Positions 44,668-52,425 of a stretch of DNA of 64,000 nt are shown piece by piece; position 1 is the first letter of the stretch, and each line of letters opens with the position of its first letter. The position numbers and the translations under genes are program-made. The notes beneath the pieces were generated by a model that saw only the letters and a list, made by a program, of their open reading frames with translations, had not been told where the DNA came from and searched no databases. Source of the DNA: Halobacterium sp. CBA1132 (lineage in GTDB: Archaea; Halobacteriota; Halobacteria; Halobacteriales; Halobacteriaceae); contig NZ_BCMZ01000001.1 in NCBI RefSeq assembly GCF_001485535.1, positions 1,364,001 through 1,428,000 of the forward strand. The letters run 5' to 3'.

Positions 44668-45231
44668 CTAGCTCCCCGGCAGGATGTCACCGAGCGCGGC
44701 GCCGATGGCCATCGGCAGGAGGGCGACGACGACGGTGGATGCGGCGAGCGTCGGATCCGTCCACGAGATGCGGCCCCACGCGGTCAACAGCAGCGTCGCG
44801 GTGACCGTGGACGCGCCGAGCACGCCGACGAGGCGCCGCGGGACGAGGCCGAGAATCCGGTTCGCGACGCGGACGTCCTGAAACTGCGCGACGTACAGCA
44901 GGCCGTAGACGATGACGACTGTGGCAGCGACACTACCGGCGAGCAGGGAGGGGTGGCCGGCGAGGAATACGCCAGCTTCGTTGGTACCGCCTTCGACGGC
45001 CATCGGGATGCCGAACAGGAGACTCCCCAGGAACGCTTCCGCGAGGTCGTTGGCGTCGAAGCCGTAGATGACGCGGCCGAACGTGCCCTCGGGCTGCATG
45101 TCGGTCGCCATCTCTTTCACTTCGCGGAGCTGTGCGCGGGCTTCGTCGTCCTCGACGTGGTCGTCTAAGTCTTCGAGTTCGTCGAAGAGGTCCGAGAAGC
45201 CCTTCCGGTCCCCCTCGGGCGGCGCGCTCAT
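44668..45231 (-). CDS. DUF2391-type integral membrane protein
   Basis: The 187-residue protein has an acidic, coiled N-terminus of about 50 residues ([20 protein letters not shown]), then five membrane helices, with [20 protein letters not shown] at the start of the first and a small C-terminal [15 protein letters not shown]. This is the layout of the DUF2391 family, whose function is unknown. It lies alone, divergent from the nop5 gene, 150 bases from it. Confidence 0.72.
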   Translation of the reverse strand: MSAPPEGDRKGFSDLFDELEDLDDHVEDDEARAQLREVKEMATDMQPEGTFGRVIYGFDANDLAEAFLGSLLFGIPMAVEGGTNEAGVFLAGHPSLLAGSVAATVVIVYGLLYVAQFQDVRVANRILGLVPRRLVGVLGASTVTATLLLTAWGRISWTDPTLAASTVVVALLPMAIGAALGDILPGS

Positions 45232-45381
45232 GGACGAACGCACACCCGCCGGGGACTTAAACGGCCAGTACGGGTTCGGGAGCGAGCGCGACAGGAGGGA
45301 TGCCCCGAGCGATGGCGGCGGCCGGAGTCCGTCGGGCGCCGACCGCGTGGGTTTAACCCCGCGCGGCGGGTACGCCTGCAC

Positions 45382-46215
45382 ATGACTGAAGCAGGGTGGT
45401 TCGCTGGCGCGGAGGCCGGCGACGCCGACGCGATGGGTGACGCCGTCCGAGACGGGACGGCGGACGCGCCCGCGGACTGGCCCGAGCGGGCCGTCGACGC
45501 GGGGTTCGCCGACGACACGGACGACTACTACGCGCTGCTGCGCGACGCGACGCTCGCGGGGACGCGGGCCGCCGTCCGCGAGCGCGAGGGCGCCGACGAC
45601 CAGCAACTGATTCACGCGGTGCGCGCGGCCGCGGACCTCGCGGACGCCGCGAACGAACTCGCGGAGCGCGGCACCGAGTGGGCTGGCAGTGTCTTCGAGG
45701 ACGTGGACAGCGGCGTCGACGGCGCGCGCGAGGTTGCCGAGCGCGACCCCGAGAACGCCACCGAGGAGCGAGCCGTCGCGCTCTGCGAGCGCGTCGCGGA
45801 CCTCGCCGACGAACGAGACGAGGTACGCGAGTACGTCGAGCGGCAGGCGCCGACGGTGGCGCCGAACCTCTCGAATCTCGCGGGGCCGATGCTGGCGGCG
45901 CGACTCGTCGCGCTCGCGGGCGGCCTCGGCGACCTCGCGAAACAGCCCAGCGGCACCGTCCAAGTGCTGGGCGCGGAGGACGCCCTGTTCGCGCATCTCC
46001 GCGGGCACGCGCCGTCGCCGAAGCACGGCGCCATCTACACGCACGACTACGTGCGCAACACCCACCCCGAGAACCGGGGGTCGGCGGCGCGCGCGCTCGC
46101 CGGGAAACTCTCTATTGCCGCTCGCATCGACCACTACTCGGGGGACTTGCGGCCGGAGTTGCGGGAGGAACTGGACGAGCGAATGGAGCGCATCCGCGCT
46201 CGTGAGACGGAATGA
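45382..46215 (+). CDS. NOP5/NOP56-like rRNA maturation protein
   Basis: The 277-residue protein is the archaeal Nop5, which with fibrillarin and L7Ae forms box C/D RNPs that guide 2'-O-methylation of rRNA and tRNA. The conserved Nop domain is seen in RQAPTVAPNLSNLAGPMLAA, GTVQVLGAEDALFAHLRG, and SPKHGAIYTHDYVRNTHPE. The C-terminal helical tail is basic and short. The stop overlaps the flpA start (ATGA), a conserved arrangement. Confidence 0.93.
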   Translation: MTEAGWFAGAEAGDADAMGDAVRDGTADAPADWPERAVDAGFADDTDDYYALLRDATLAGTRAAVREREGADDQQLIHAVRAAADLADAANELAERGTEWAGSVFEDVDSGVDGAREVAERDPENATEERAVALCERVADLADERDEVREYVERQAPTVAPNLSNLAGPMLAARLVALAGGLGDLAKQPSGTVQVLGAEDALFAHLRGHAPSPKHGAIYTHDYVRNTHPENRGSAARALAGKLSIAARIDHYSGDLRPELREELDERMERIRARETE

Positions 46216-46841
46216 GTCTGCCCGACGGCGTCCAGCGGCGAGCGTTCGACGGTGAGGACGCGCTCGCGACGCGCGGCGAGCCGGTGTACGGCGAACCCGT
46301 CGTCGACGGGTGGCGGCGCTGGGACGCCCACCGCTCGAAGCTCGGCGCGACGTTCGAACACGGCCTCGACGCGGGACTCGCGGGCGGCGACAGCGTGCTC
46401 TACCTCGGCGCAGCGAACGGCACGACGGTCAGCCACGTCGCGGACTTCGCGGGGCCGACGTACGCCGTCGAGTTCGCGCCGCGACCAGTCCGGGACCTGC
46501 TCGGGGTCGCCGAGGACCGCGGAAACCTCTTCCCGCTGCTGAAGGACGCGCGCAAGCCCGAGACGTACGCGCACGTCGTCGAGTCGGAGTTGGACGTCAT
46601 CGTGCAGGACGTGGCGACGCGGGGGCAGGCCGACGTCGCGCTCGCGAACCGGCAGTTCCTCGCGGACGACGGGCGGTTCGTCGGCGCGGTCAAGGCGCGT
46701 AGCGAGGACGTCACGCGCGAACCCGAGGCGGTCTTCGAGGACGTGCTGGACCGACTGCGGGACGGCTACGAAGTGCTGGCGACCGAGCGGCTGGAGCCAC
46801 ACCACGACGACCACCTCGCGGTCGTCGCGACGCCGAAATAG
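46212..46841 (+). CDS. flpA: Fibrillarin-like rRNA/tRNA 2'-O-methyltransferase
   Basis: The 209-residue methyltransferase uses SAM. VLYLGAANGTTVSHVADF is the SAM-binding glycine loop, VYAVEFAPRPVRDLL-type AdoMet contact is present as TYAVEFAPRPVRDLLGVA, and DVIVQDVATRGQADVALANR contains the catalytic Asp. It is the fibrillarin partner of Nop5 in the preceding gene, and translation is coupled through ATGA. Confidence 0.95.
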   Translation: MSLPDGVQRRAFDGEDALATRGEPVYGEPVVDGWRRWDAHRSKLGATFEHGLDAGLAGGDSVLYLGAANGTTVSHVADFAGPTYAVEFAPRPVRDLLGVAEDRGNLFPLLKDARKPETYAHVVESELDVIVQDVATRGQADVALANRQFLADDGRFVGAVKARSEDVTREPEAVFEDVLDRLRDGYEVLATERLEPHHDDHLAVVATPK

Positions 46842-46942
46842 CCACAATAGGTCGAATAGGTAACTCCGGTTCGCGGCGGTAACCCGGTAGCTCCGCCGAC
46901 TTCCAGAACTATTTACGGCCGCCGCGGAAAACTCCCGGCAGC

Positions 46943-48052
46943 ATGGACGTGGGTTCGCGGGAGGCGTTCACGGAACTGGGGACGCTCGGCGTCGAAGAGG
47001 AGTTCTTCGTCGTCGGCGATGACGGCGTCCCGACCGCCGGGACCGACCAGTTAGTCTACGGGAGCGACCCGCCCGAACTGCTGGAGGGACGCCTCGACCA
47101 CGAACTGTTCAAGTTCGTCGTGGAGACGCAGACGCCGAAACTCGACGGCCCCGGCGACGCAGCGGAGTCCGTCCGGGACGTTCGCGCGGCGTTGGTCGCG
47201 CACGCCGAAGCGAACGGCTACCGCATCGCGGCCGCGGGCCTCCACCCCGGGGCGCGCTGGCGCGAACGCGAACACGCCGAGAAACCCCGGTATCGCTCCC
47301 AACTCGAACGCATCCAGTACCCACAGCAGCGGAACACGACCGCCGGCCTGCACGTCCACGTCGGCGTCGACGACGCGGACAAGGCAGTCTGGGTGGCGAA
47401 CCAACTGCGCTGGCACGTCCCCGTGATGCTGGCGCTGTCGGCGAACTCGCCGTTCTGGAACGGCTTCGACACGGGGCTGGCGTCGGCGCGCGCGAAAATC
47501 TTCGAAGCGCTCCCGAACACCGGAATTCCCACGGCGTTCGACTCCTACGACGAGTTCGAGCGCTTCGAGCACCTGATGGTCGAGAACGGCGCCATCGACG
47601 ACCGCGGCGAACTCTGGTACGACGTGCGCCCACACTCGGGCCACGGCACCGTCGAGGTGCGCGCGCCCGACGGCCAAGCCGATCCCGAGAACGTGCAGGC
47701 GTTCGTGGAGTACACGCACGCGCTCGTCGTGGACTACGCCCAGCGCTACGAGGACGCCGCCGACCCCACGGTCACGGACATCTTCGGGGACGGCGACCCG
47801 GGCAACGCGCTCCGGCGAGAGGTCTTAGACGAGAACAAGTGGCGGGCGACCCGACGCGGCCACGACGCGTCGTTCGTGCGCCGCGACGCAGGCGGCGAGG
47901 TGTCGCTGGGCGAGGTCGTCGACCGGGAGCGCGAGCGCCTCGGTGTCTCCGGCATCCGCGACGTCTACGACGCCGAGTCCGGCGCGAGCGCGCAGCGCCG
48001 ACTCCTCGACGACGCGGGCGAAGCCGCGCTGTACGAGTCGCTGGTCCTGTAG
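46943..48052 (+). CDS. gshA: Glutamate-cysteine ligase
   Basis: The 369-residue enzyme joins glutamate and cysteine with ATP. Haloarchaea use gamma-glutamylcysteine as their main low-molecular-weight thiol. It shows [10 protein letters not shown] near the N-terminus, [11 protein letters not shown], the ATP/metal-binding [29 protein letters not shown] and [17 protein letters not shown]. These match the GCS2/carboxylate-amine ligase family. The gene is preceded by a 100-base gap and followed by a regulator. Confidence 0.9.
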   Translation: MDVGSREAFTELGTLGVEEEFFVVGDDGVPTAGTDQLVYGSDPPELLEGRLDHELFKFVVETQTPKLDGPGDAAESVRDVRAALVAHAEANGYRIAAAGLHPGARWREREHAEKPRYRSQLERIQYPQQRNTTAGLHVHVGVDDADKAVWVANQLRWHVPVMLALSANSPFWNGFDTGLASARAKIFEALPNTGIPTAFDSYDEFERFEHLMVENGAIDDRGELWYDVRPHSGHGTVEVRAPDGQADPENVQAFVEYTHALVVDYAQRYEDAADPTVTDIFGDGDPGNALRREVLDENKWRATRRGHDASFVRRDAGGEVSLGEVVDRERERLGVSGIRDVYDAESGASAQRRLLDDAGEAALYESLVL

Positions 48053-48127
48053 CGAGTACCGGGTGAGACCGCGACGTGCGAAGAGTTTTTCACTGGCACG
48101 TCGCTTTTGACCTGAACGAGACGACGC

Positions 48128-48799
48128 ATGTCCGAGGACACATCCGACGAGACAGCGGGGGAGGACCAGTCGCCGCGGGACCGACTCGGGGAGGAGAAAG
48201 AGCGCGCCGTCGCGGGCTTCGACCAAGGAGTCGTCGACATCCTGTCGTGGGTGCTCGACACCGAGACGCGAGCGCGCATCTTCGTCTACCTCCGCCAGCA
48301 CCCGTGGAGCACCAGCGAGGAGGTCGCCGACGGCACCGGCCTCTACCCGTCGACGGTTCGGGAGGCGCTCGCGGAACTCGCCGAGGAGGACGTCGTCGAG
48401 CGCCGCAAACGACAGAGCGAGGGCGCCGGCAACAACCCCTACGAGTACACGGCCATCGCGCCGAGCGACCTCGTCGGCGGGGTCGTCGGCCGCGTCCAAG
48501 ACGAACTCAACACCGTGTTCAACCTCGACGCGCACCTCGGCAGCAACGACGCCGACACCGCCGACGAACCGGTCCGCATCGAGGTCGAGGACGGCTTCGA
48601 GGTAGAAGCGGAAGTCGGCGACACGGAAGCCGGCGTCGACGTGGACGTCGAAGCCGAAGCGGAGGGCGGCGACGGCGACGGTGGCATCGACGTGGACGTC
48701 GAAGCTGAGGGCGAAGTCGACGACACGGAAGCCGGCGTCGAGGGCGAAGCAGAAGTCGGAGATGTCGACGACGAAGACGAAGACGAACAGCGCTCCTGA
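48128..48799 (+). CDS. Winged-helix transcription regulator with acidic repeat tail
   Basis: The 223-residue protein has a winged-helix domain at about 30-105, with ETRARIFVYLRQHPWSTSEE and GLYPSTVREALAELAEEDVV; this resembles TrmB/MarR-type DNA-binding domains. Residues 140-215 are a very acidic tail with a duplicated block, TEAGVDVDVEAEAEGG and TEAGVEGEAEVGD. The DNA under it has a matching direct repeat (GACACGGAAGCCGGCGTCGA at about 48630 and 48724). The tail probably keeps the protein soluble in high salt or contacts partners. Its target genes are not evident. Confidence 0.72.
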   Translation: MSEDTSDETAGEDQSPRDRLGEEKERAVAGFDQGVVDILSWVLDTETRARIFVYLRQHPWSTSEEVADGTGLYPSTVREALAELAEEDVVERRKRQSEGAGNNPYEYTAIAPSDLVGGVVGRVQDELNTVFNLDAHLGSNDADTADEPVRIEVEDGFEVEAEVGDTEAGVDVDVEAEAEGGDGDGGIDVDVEAEGEVDDTEAGVEGEAEVGDVDDEDEDEQRS

Positions 48800-48838
48800 A
48801 CCCAAACTGGTAAACGCTGCCGGGTCGTCCGCCGGCGT

Positions 48839-49315
48839 ATGAACGTCGCCCTCGGTGGGACGTTCGACCCGATTCACGACGGTCACCGCAAACTCTTCGA
48901 GCGCGCGTTCGAACTCGGTGACGTCACCGTCGGGTTGACCAGCGACGAACTCGCCGCACAGACGCGCAGCGTCGACCGCGAGGTCCGGCCGTTCGAGGCC
49001 CGCGAACGCGACCTCGAAGCCGAACTCGCGGCTATCGCCGGTGACTACGACAGCGAGTTCGACGTTCGGAAACTCGAATCACCGACCGGCATCGCCACGG
49101 AACCACCGTTCGACGTGCTCGTGGTCTCCCCGGAGACGAAGGCCACCGGCGAACGCATCAACGACATCCGCGACGAGCGCGGCCTCGACCCGTTGGACAT
49201 CGAGGTCGTCGACCACGTCCGCGCCGAGGACGGCGACATCATCTCCTCGACGCGCATCGTGCAGGGCGAAATCGACGAACACGGCGCCCTCACCGCGGAC
49301 ACCGACAGTCCCTAG
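48839..49315 (+). CDS. coaD: Phosphopantetheine adenylyltransferase (archaeal type)
   Basis: The 158-residue enzyme makes dephospho-CoA from 4'-phosphopantetheine and ATP. It opens with VALGGTFDPIHDGHRKLFER, the nucleotidyltransferase HxGH motif, and has the second-motif ISSTRIVQGEIDEHG near its C-terminus, as in ISSTR. Length and layout match the archaeal PPAT family. It converges on the mini-TFB gene. Confidence 0.94.
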   Translation: MNVALGGTFDPIHDGHRKLFERAFELGDVTVGLTSDELAAQTRSVDREVRPFEARERDLEAELAAIAGDYDSEFDVRKLESPTGIATEPPFDVLVVSPETKATGERINDIRDERGLDPLDIEVVDHVRAEDGDIISSTRIVQGEIDEHGALTADTDSP

Positions 49316-49318
49316 TTC

Positions 49319-49627
49319 TCACCACGTCGGCGCGTCGAAGCCGGCTTCCTCGAGGAGGTCCTTCCAGCGCTGCTGGATAGCGAGTCGCGAGACGTCGGCG
49401 GCCTCCGCGACCGCGGTCTGCGAGCGCTGGTCGCCCGCGATGAGCGCGCCCGCGTAGACGCTGGCCGCGACGACCGCGGGCTTGGACCGTTCGTCGCCGG
49501 GCACCGCCGACAAGAAGAGGTCCTTCGCAGTCGTCTTCGCTTCCGCGTCCAACTCTAGCTCGCGCGCCACGCCGTCGAGGTCGTCCAGCCACCGTTGTTG
49601 GTCGAACTCGTCGCCCGCCCGGTACAT
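49319..49627 (-). CDS. TFB-like single-cyclin-fold protein
   Basis: The 102-residue protein corresponds to one cyclin-like repeat of transcription factor B: helices with VARELELDAEAKTTAKDLFL, SKPAVVAASVYAGALIAGD, and an HTH-like end QTAVAEAADVSRLAIQQRWK, as in the C-terminal TFIIB repeat. The N-terminal zinc ribbon and the first cyclin repeat are absent. It could be a transcription regulator that competes with or modifies TFB, or a diverged remnant. The ATG at 49627 is preferred to one eight codons upstream. Confidence 0.72.
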   Translation of the reverse strand: MYRAGDEFDQQRWLDDLDGVARELELDAEAKTTAKDLFLSAVPGDERSKPAVVAASVYAGALIAGDQRSQTAVAEAADVSRLAIQQRWKDLLEEAGFDAPTW

Positions 49628-49746
49628 ACCCGTAGGTTCGGCGCGCCACACCTAAATCTTCGCCGGCGAACTCGGGACAAATCGAGTGAATCCGGCGCGA
49701 CGGTCTCGACAGTTCAAGGGTCGGACGGCCCTCGTGGCGACCACAG

Positions 49747-50166
49747 ATGACGACACCACTCGCGTTCGCAGTCGGGTTCGTGGAACTGTTCGCCGGGCTG
49801 TCGACGCCCGCGCAAGCCAGCCCCGTCGGCGACTCCGTTGTCGTGTTCGCGGGGAGCCTGCTCGTCGGCGGCGTCGCCATCCACGTCGCCGCGAACTACG
49901 TCGCCGGCGCCGGCGAGTACGGGGACGCAGTGCTCACCGCCCTGTTCGGCGCTGTCGCGTGGGCGCTCCTCGACGGCGTGCCGCTGGTCGGCGGCCTGCT
50001 CGCGCTGGTCGCGTGGGTTGCTGTCATCAAGTGGCGCTACCCCGTCGGCTGGACGCGCGCGGGCATTATCGGCGTCGCCGCGTGGGCCGTCGCAACCGTC
50101 GTGCTCGCGGCGCTCGCACTCCTCGGCGTCGGGTCGCTGGGCGCGCTCGGCGTCCCGGGCGCGTAA
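49747..50166 (+). CDS. Hypothetical multi-helix membrane protein
   Basis: The 139-residue protein has four membrane helices, about 27-50, 58-77, 80-95 and 103-130, connected by short loops. No motif is recognised. The N-terminal helix with the ...QASPVGDS segment could resemble a cleaved signal, but no lipobox or cleavage pattern is convincing. Downstream lies tRNA-Leu. Confidence 0.6.
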   Translation: MTTPLAFAVGFVELFAGLSTPAQASPVGDSVVVFAGSLLVGGVAIHVAANYVAGAGEYGDAVLTALFGAVAWALLDGVPLVGGLLALVAWVAVIKWRYPVGWTRAGIIGVAAWAVATVVLAALALLGVGSLGALGVPGA

Positions 50167-50205
50167 CGCAATTCTCATTTGACTGCCCGCGATACCTCGA
50201 AGTGC

Positions 50206-50289
50206 GCGCGGGTAGCCAAGCCAGGAAACGGCGCAGCGCTTAGGACGCTGTCCCGTAGGGGTCCGCCGGTTCAAATCCGGTCCCGCGCA
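50206..50289 (+). tRNA. tRNA-Leu (anticodon TAG)
   Basis: An 84-nt class II tRNA folds from GCGCGGG to CCCGCGC plus discriminator A. The anticodon stem is CAGCG/CGCTG with loop CTTAGGA, giving anticodon TAG. The variable arm is TCCCGTAGGGGTCC and the T-arm GCCGGTTCAAATCCGGT. It reads CUA-type leucine codons. It serves as the putative attachment site for an integrated element: repeated copies of its 3' end follow, and a degenerate copy lies at 52052-52104. Confidence 0.95.
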
Positions 50290-50498
50290 TGAGCGAACGC
50301 AGTGAGCGAAGAGCAGGACCGATTCGAACCCTGGAAGGCGAGCGAAGCGAGTCTTCCTTCGGTTCAAATCCGGTCCCGCGCATTTTCTGTTCGAGCGAAG
50401 CGAGAACGAAAATGCAGAGGATTTGAACCCTGCGATGAACGCGCAGCGAACGCAGTGAGCGAGCATTTCTCGCATCGGTTCAAATCCGGTCCCGCGCA
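50290..50498. repeat. Repeated tRNA-Leu 3' ends with hairpin spacers
   Basis: The last 22 bases of tRNA-Leu (GGTTCAAATCCGGTCCCGCG plus CA, 50268-50289) recur at 50361-50382 and 50477-50498, at 93- and 116-base steps. Between them lie inverted T-arm boxes GACCGATTCGAACCC (near 50317-50332) and AGGATTTGAACCCT (50417-50430). They alternate with GCGAGCGAAGCGAG-type words and a long stem GCATTTTCTGTTC/GAACGAAAATGC (50380-50415). The layout is the same as beside tRNA-Glu. Confidence 0.88.
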
Positions 50499-50542
50499 CT
50501 GGGTTCTTTCGCTGTCTAGTGGTTTTGCTTGTGCAGACAAGC

Positions 50543-50802
50543 ATGACCGCCAACAGATACGAACGCTACGCCGTCGAGATCGACGACAGACGCGAGCTCA
50601 AATTAGTCCCGGAACCAACCGGGATTCCCTCAACGAAAAGCAGCTCATCGACTACGTGGAGTACCGACGCAACTGGGTCGAGTGGCTGCAAACGGTCGGG
50701 AAGAACTCCAAGACGCGCGAAGGCTACTCAGACTATACACCGTCTCACGCGCGAAACCGCCTCGATACCGGCGCCGGGTGCGAGCCGCGTCACTCACCCT
50801 AA
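50543..50802 (+). pseudogene. Frameshifted, truncated tyrosine integrase N-terminus
   Basis: From 50543 the frame reads TANRYERYAVEIDDRRELKL, then a frameshift near 50610-50635 moves the same protein into the next frame: SLNEKQLIDYVEYRRNWVEW, then TVGKNSKTREGYSDYTPSHA, stopping at 50800-50802. This is the N-terminal core-binding region of haloarchaeal XerC/D-like integrases. The catalytic domain is absent. Position and orientation just downstream of tRNA-Leu fit an integrase near its attL. No function is expected. Confidence 0.75.
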
Positions 50803-50957
50803 CCAGTCTTGATGCCGGGCTGCGACCGGTATCGCAAAGCTGGTCGTCCTGCTGGTACTGTTATCATAGCAATTCTCACAACGAAGAGCGTGTGGTAGTA
50901 CGATCCTGTATCACTGTCGTGACCGCTAAAGAAGAGTAGAGGCGTCGTTGGAAGCAG

Positions 50958-51860
50958 TCAGTACTGGAAGCTAACTTCCTCTGTATTCATGAGGGTCTCA
51001 TCGAACGACTCGCGAGCATTGGTCCGCTGCTTGAAGCCATCAGTGACTCCTCTTACTTTGATCGTCGGTTCGGAGTTCGGCTCGACCACGTCGATGTCCG
51101 GCACGAACGTCACAGCAGCAACCGGTTCATCATAGGTATCCCAACCCCACTGGTACGTCTCACCGTGATTATCCCAATTAGTATGCCACGAATTGCCGCT
51201 GAACGCCATGACCGCACCGAATGCGAGCATTCCGACACTAACGTAGCTACCCGCGACGTACCCCAGCGTGGCGGCAATCTCTGCGGCGATACTGACGAGC
51301 GAGGCGGCTTGTTCGGTGTTTAGCGGACCATCCGAGTTCTCAAGGGCTTGTCGGACAGCCGCTTCGTCGTCCACCTCGTCGTCATCGAGGTTCAACGCAT
51401 CTTTCACCGTTGCCTCCGACGGTAACCCACCGGCCGTGATATACTCGTAGTCCACGGTGTCCGGAGCGACTGTGGTCGTTCCATCACGTCCAAGAATACC
51501 GAGGCCTGCCCCGGTAAGACAGCTTTTCTCCGCTTGCGTTACCGTCTCTCCATCCTTGTCATTTCCGTACTTGGCTTGGTGGATGGCGAACAGGTCAAGC
51601 TTTGCGTCACCGTTGCTATTGTAATCTCTAAACCTGACGGCCAACTGTTGTTCCATTTCCAGCCACTCCGTGTAGCCGCCCACGCGACCCTCCGAGACGT
51701 AGTCGTCAGTGCGTTTTGTCTCGGGTTCTAGTTCCCAGATTTCCCCGGGTGACGCAGCGAGTGCGGTTCCCGAGCTCGCGGTAGTGAGTGCTAGTCCGCC
51801 GATTCCCGCCGCTGCGGTACGCTTCAAGAATGACCGCCGTGTATTATTTTGTTCCGACAC
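50958..51860 (-). CDS. Tat-exported protein of unknown function (element cargo)
   Basis: The 300-residue protein begins with a twin-arginine signal, SEQNNTRRSFLKRTAAAGIG followed by an Ala-rich stretch, so it should be folded and exported by Tat. A DYNSNGDAKLDLFAIH segment looks like a Ca-binding loop. The second half has a hydrophobic stretch AAEIAATLGYVAGSYVSVGM then LAFGAVMAF with two adjacent helices, then a soluble C-terminus. It starts at GTG. Codon use is less GC-rich than the chromosome. A secreted antimicrobial (halocin-like) or adhesion role is possible but unproven; I do not recognise a family. Confidence 0.65.
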   Translation of the reverse strand: MSEQNNTRRSFLKRTAAAGIGGLALTTASSGTALAASPGEIWELEPETKRTDDYVSEGRVGGYTEWLEMEQQLAVRFRDYNSNGDAKLDLFAIHQAKYGNDKDGETVTQAEKSCLTGAGLGILGRDGTTTVAPDTVDYEYITAGGLPSEATVKDALNLDDDEVDDEAAVRQALENSDGPLNTEQAASLVSIAAEIAATLGYVAGSYVSVGMLAFGAVMAFSGNSWHTNWDNHGETYQWGWDTYDEPVAAVTFVPDIDVVEPNSEPTIKVRGVTDGFKQRTNARESFDETLMNTEEVSFQY

Positions 51861-52051
51861 GGGAGGAAAAAATATATCTCTGATACTAAGTATTTTGTGT
51901 TTTTAATTATAATTAATATAATGTTTATCGGAGCCTCGTTCGCTGTGGCCGATTCGGTCCTCCTCCGAGGACTGACTCGCGCCGACATTTCTAGATAATC
52001 CCGCTACGTGAGCAAGCGGCGTGACTGCGAGACAGGTGCGAGCTAAGTAGT
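51861..52051. other. AT-rich promoter region of the Tat protein gene
   Basis: About 190 bases with a very AT-rich block (AATTATAATTAATATAATG, near 51905-51923) and a second TA-rich run next to the GTG start (AAAAAATATATCTC, near 51867). Several TATA-like sequences exist in the minus-strand direction, any of which could drive the cargo gene. No gene is seen in the rest of the gap. Confidence 0.5.
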
Positions 52052-52104
52052 GCTTAGGACGCTATCCCGTAGAGGTCCGCTGACTCAAATCCGGGCCTCG
52101 CGCC
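52052..52104 (+). repeat. Degenerate tRNA-Leu 3' half (putative attR)
   Basis: From GCTTAGGACGCTATCCCGTA the sequence follows the intact tRNA-Leu from its anticodon loop to the acceptor end with a handful of changes. The T-arm is TGACTCAAATCCGGGC and the end CTCGCGCC. The changes break the T-stem and the acceptor pairing, so it is not a functional tRNA. It likely marks the right attachment site of the element starting at 50290. Confidence 0.72.
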
Positions 52105-52189
52105 ACGAGAGACACTGCCCCTGCATTCCACTTTCACTCCGGTTGGGTCGACTTTTTGCGGTGCCGCGGCGTGTGTCCTGAGAGAGGCC

Positions 52190-52339
52190 ATGTCTACGGA
52201 ATCCCAGACGCTCGGTGTGTGCCCGGAGTGCGGTGCGGCTATCTCGCCGGGCGCGGTGCTCGTGGAGTACGAGCGCGCCGACGGCCCGGTGGTGTACGCG
52301 GAGTGTCCGGAGTGCGTGGAGCCGGTTCACCCGCGGTAG
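52190..52339 (+). CDS. CPxCG-type micro zinc-finger protein
   Basis: The 49-residue protein has CPECGAAIS at residues 11-19 and CPECVEPVH near the end, so two CPEC knuckles could bind one zinc ion. Acidic residues fill the loop between. It is typical of the small CPxCG family of haloarchaea; role unknown. The ATG at 52190 lies 85 bases after the att remnant, at the resumption of chromosome-like sequence. Confidence 0.75.
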   Translation: MSTESQTLGVCPECGAAISPGAVLVEYERADGPVVYAECPECVEPVHPR

Positions 52340-52390
52340 ACGTTCTCACGCGCGGATAGCGGCAGGCGACTTCTCCCTCCCGAACCCTTT

Positions 52391-52404
52391 TGACTGAACA
52401 GTCA
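52391..52404. promoter_or_regulatory. TetR operator (14-bp palindrome)
   Basis: TGACTGAACAGTCA is a palindrome with perfect TGACTG/CAGTCA arms and a two-base AA centre. It lies 22 bases before the ATG of the TetR gene, next to CCCTTTTGACTG, a probable TATA-box region. Binding would block transcription, giving autoregulation of the TetR-MATE operon. Confidence 0.7.
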
Positions 52405-52425
52405 GTAAGTTCCGATAAGAATAGT

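Larger units (their letters stand above)
50290..52104. mobile_element. Remnant of a tRNA-Leu-integrated element
   Basis: The region is bounded by intact tRNA-Leu on the left and a degenerate copy of its 3' half on the right. It contains a broken tyrosine-integrase N-terminus and a Tat-exported protein gene with unusual AT-rich upstream DNA. This is the layout of a small integrated plasmid or virus. The right-end copy has diverged at several positions, so the insertion is old or came from another tRNA-Leu allele. Confidence 0.75.

Noticed and set aside
50302-50802. Single long frame of 166 codons across the tRNA-Leu repeats
   Set aside because: Only the last part carries integrase-like sequence; the first 100 codons translate the tRNA tails and hairpins, so it is not one gene.
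50803-50957. Possible C-terminal part of the integrase after 50802
   Set aside because: All frames contain stops and none shows the catalytic R-H-R-Y region; nothing recognisable remains.
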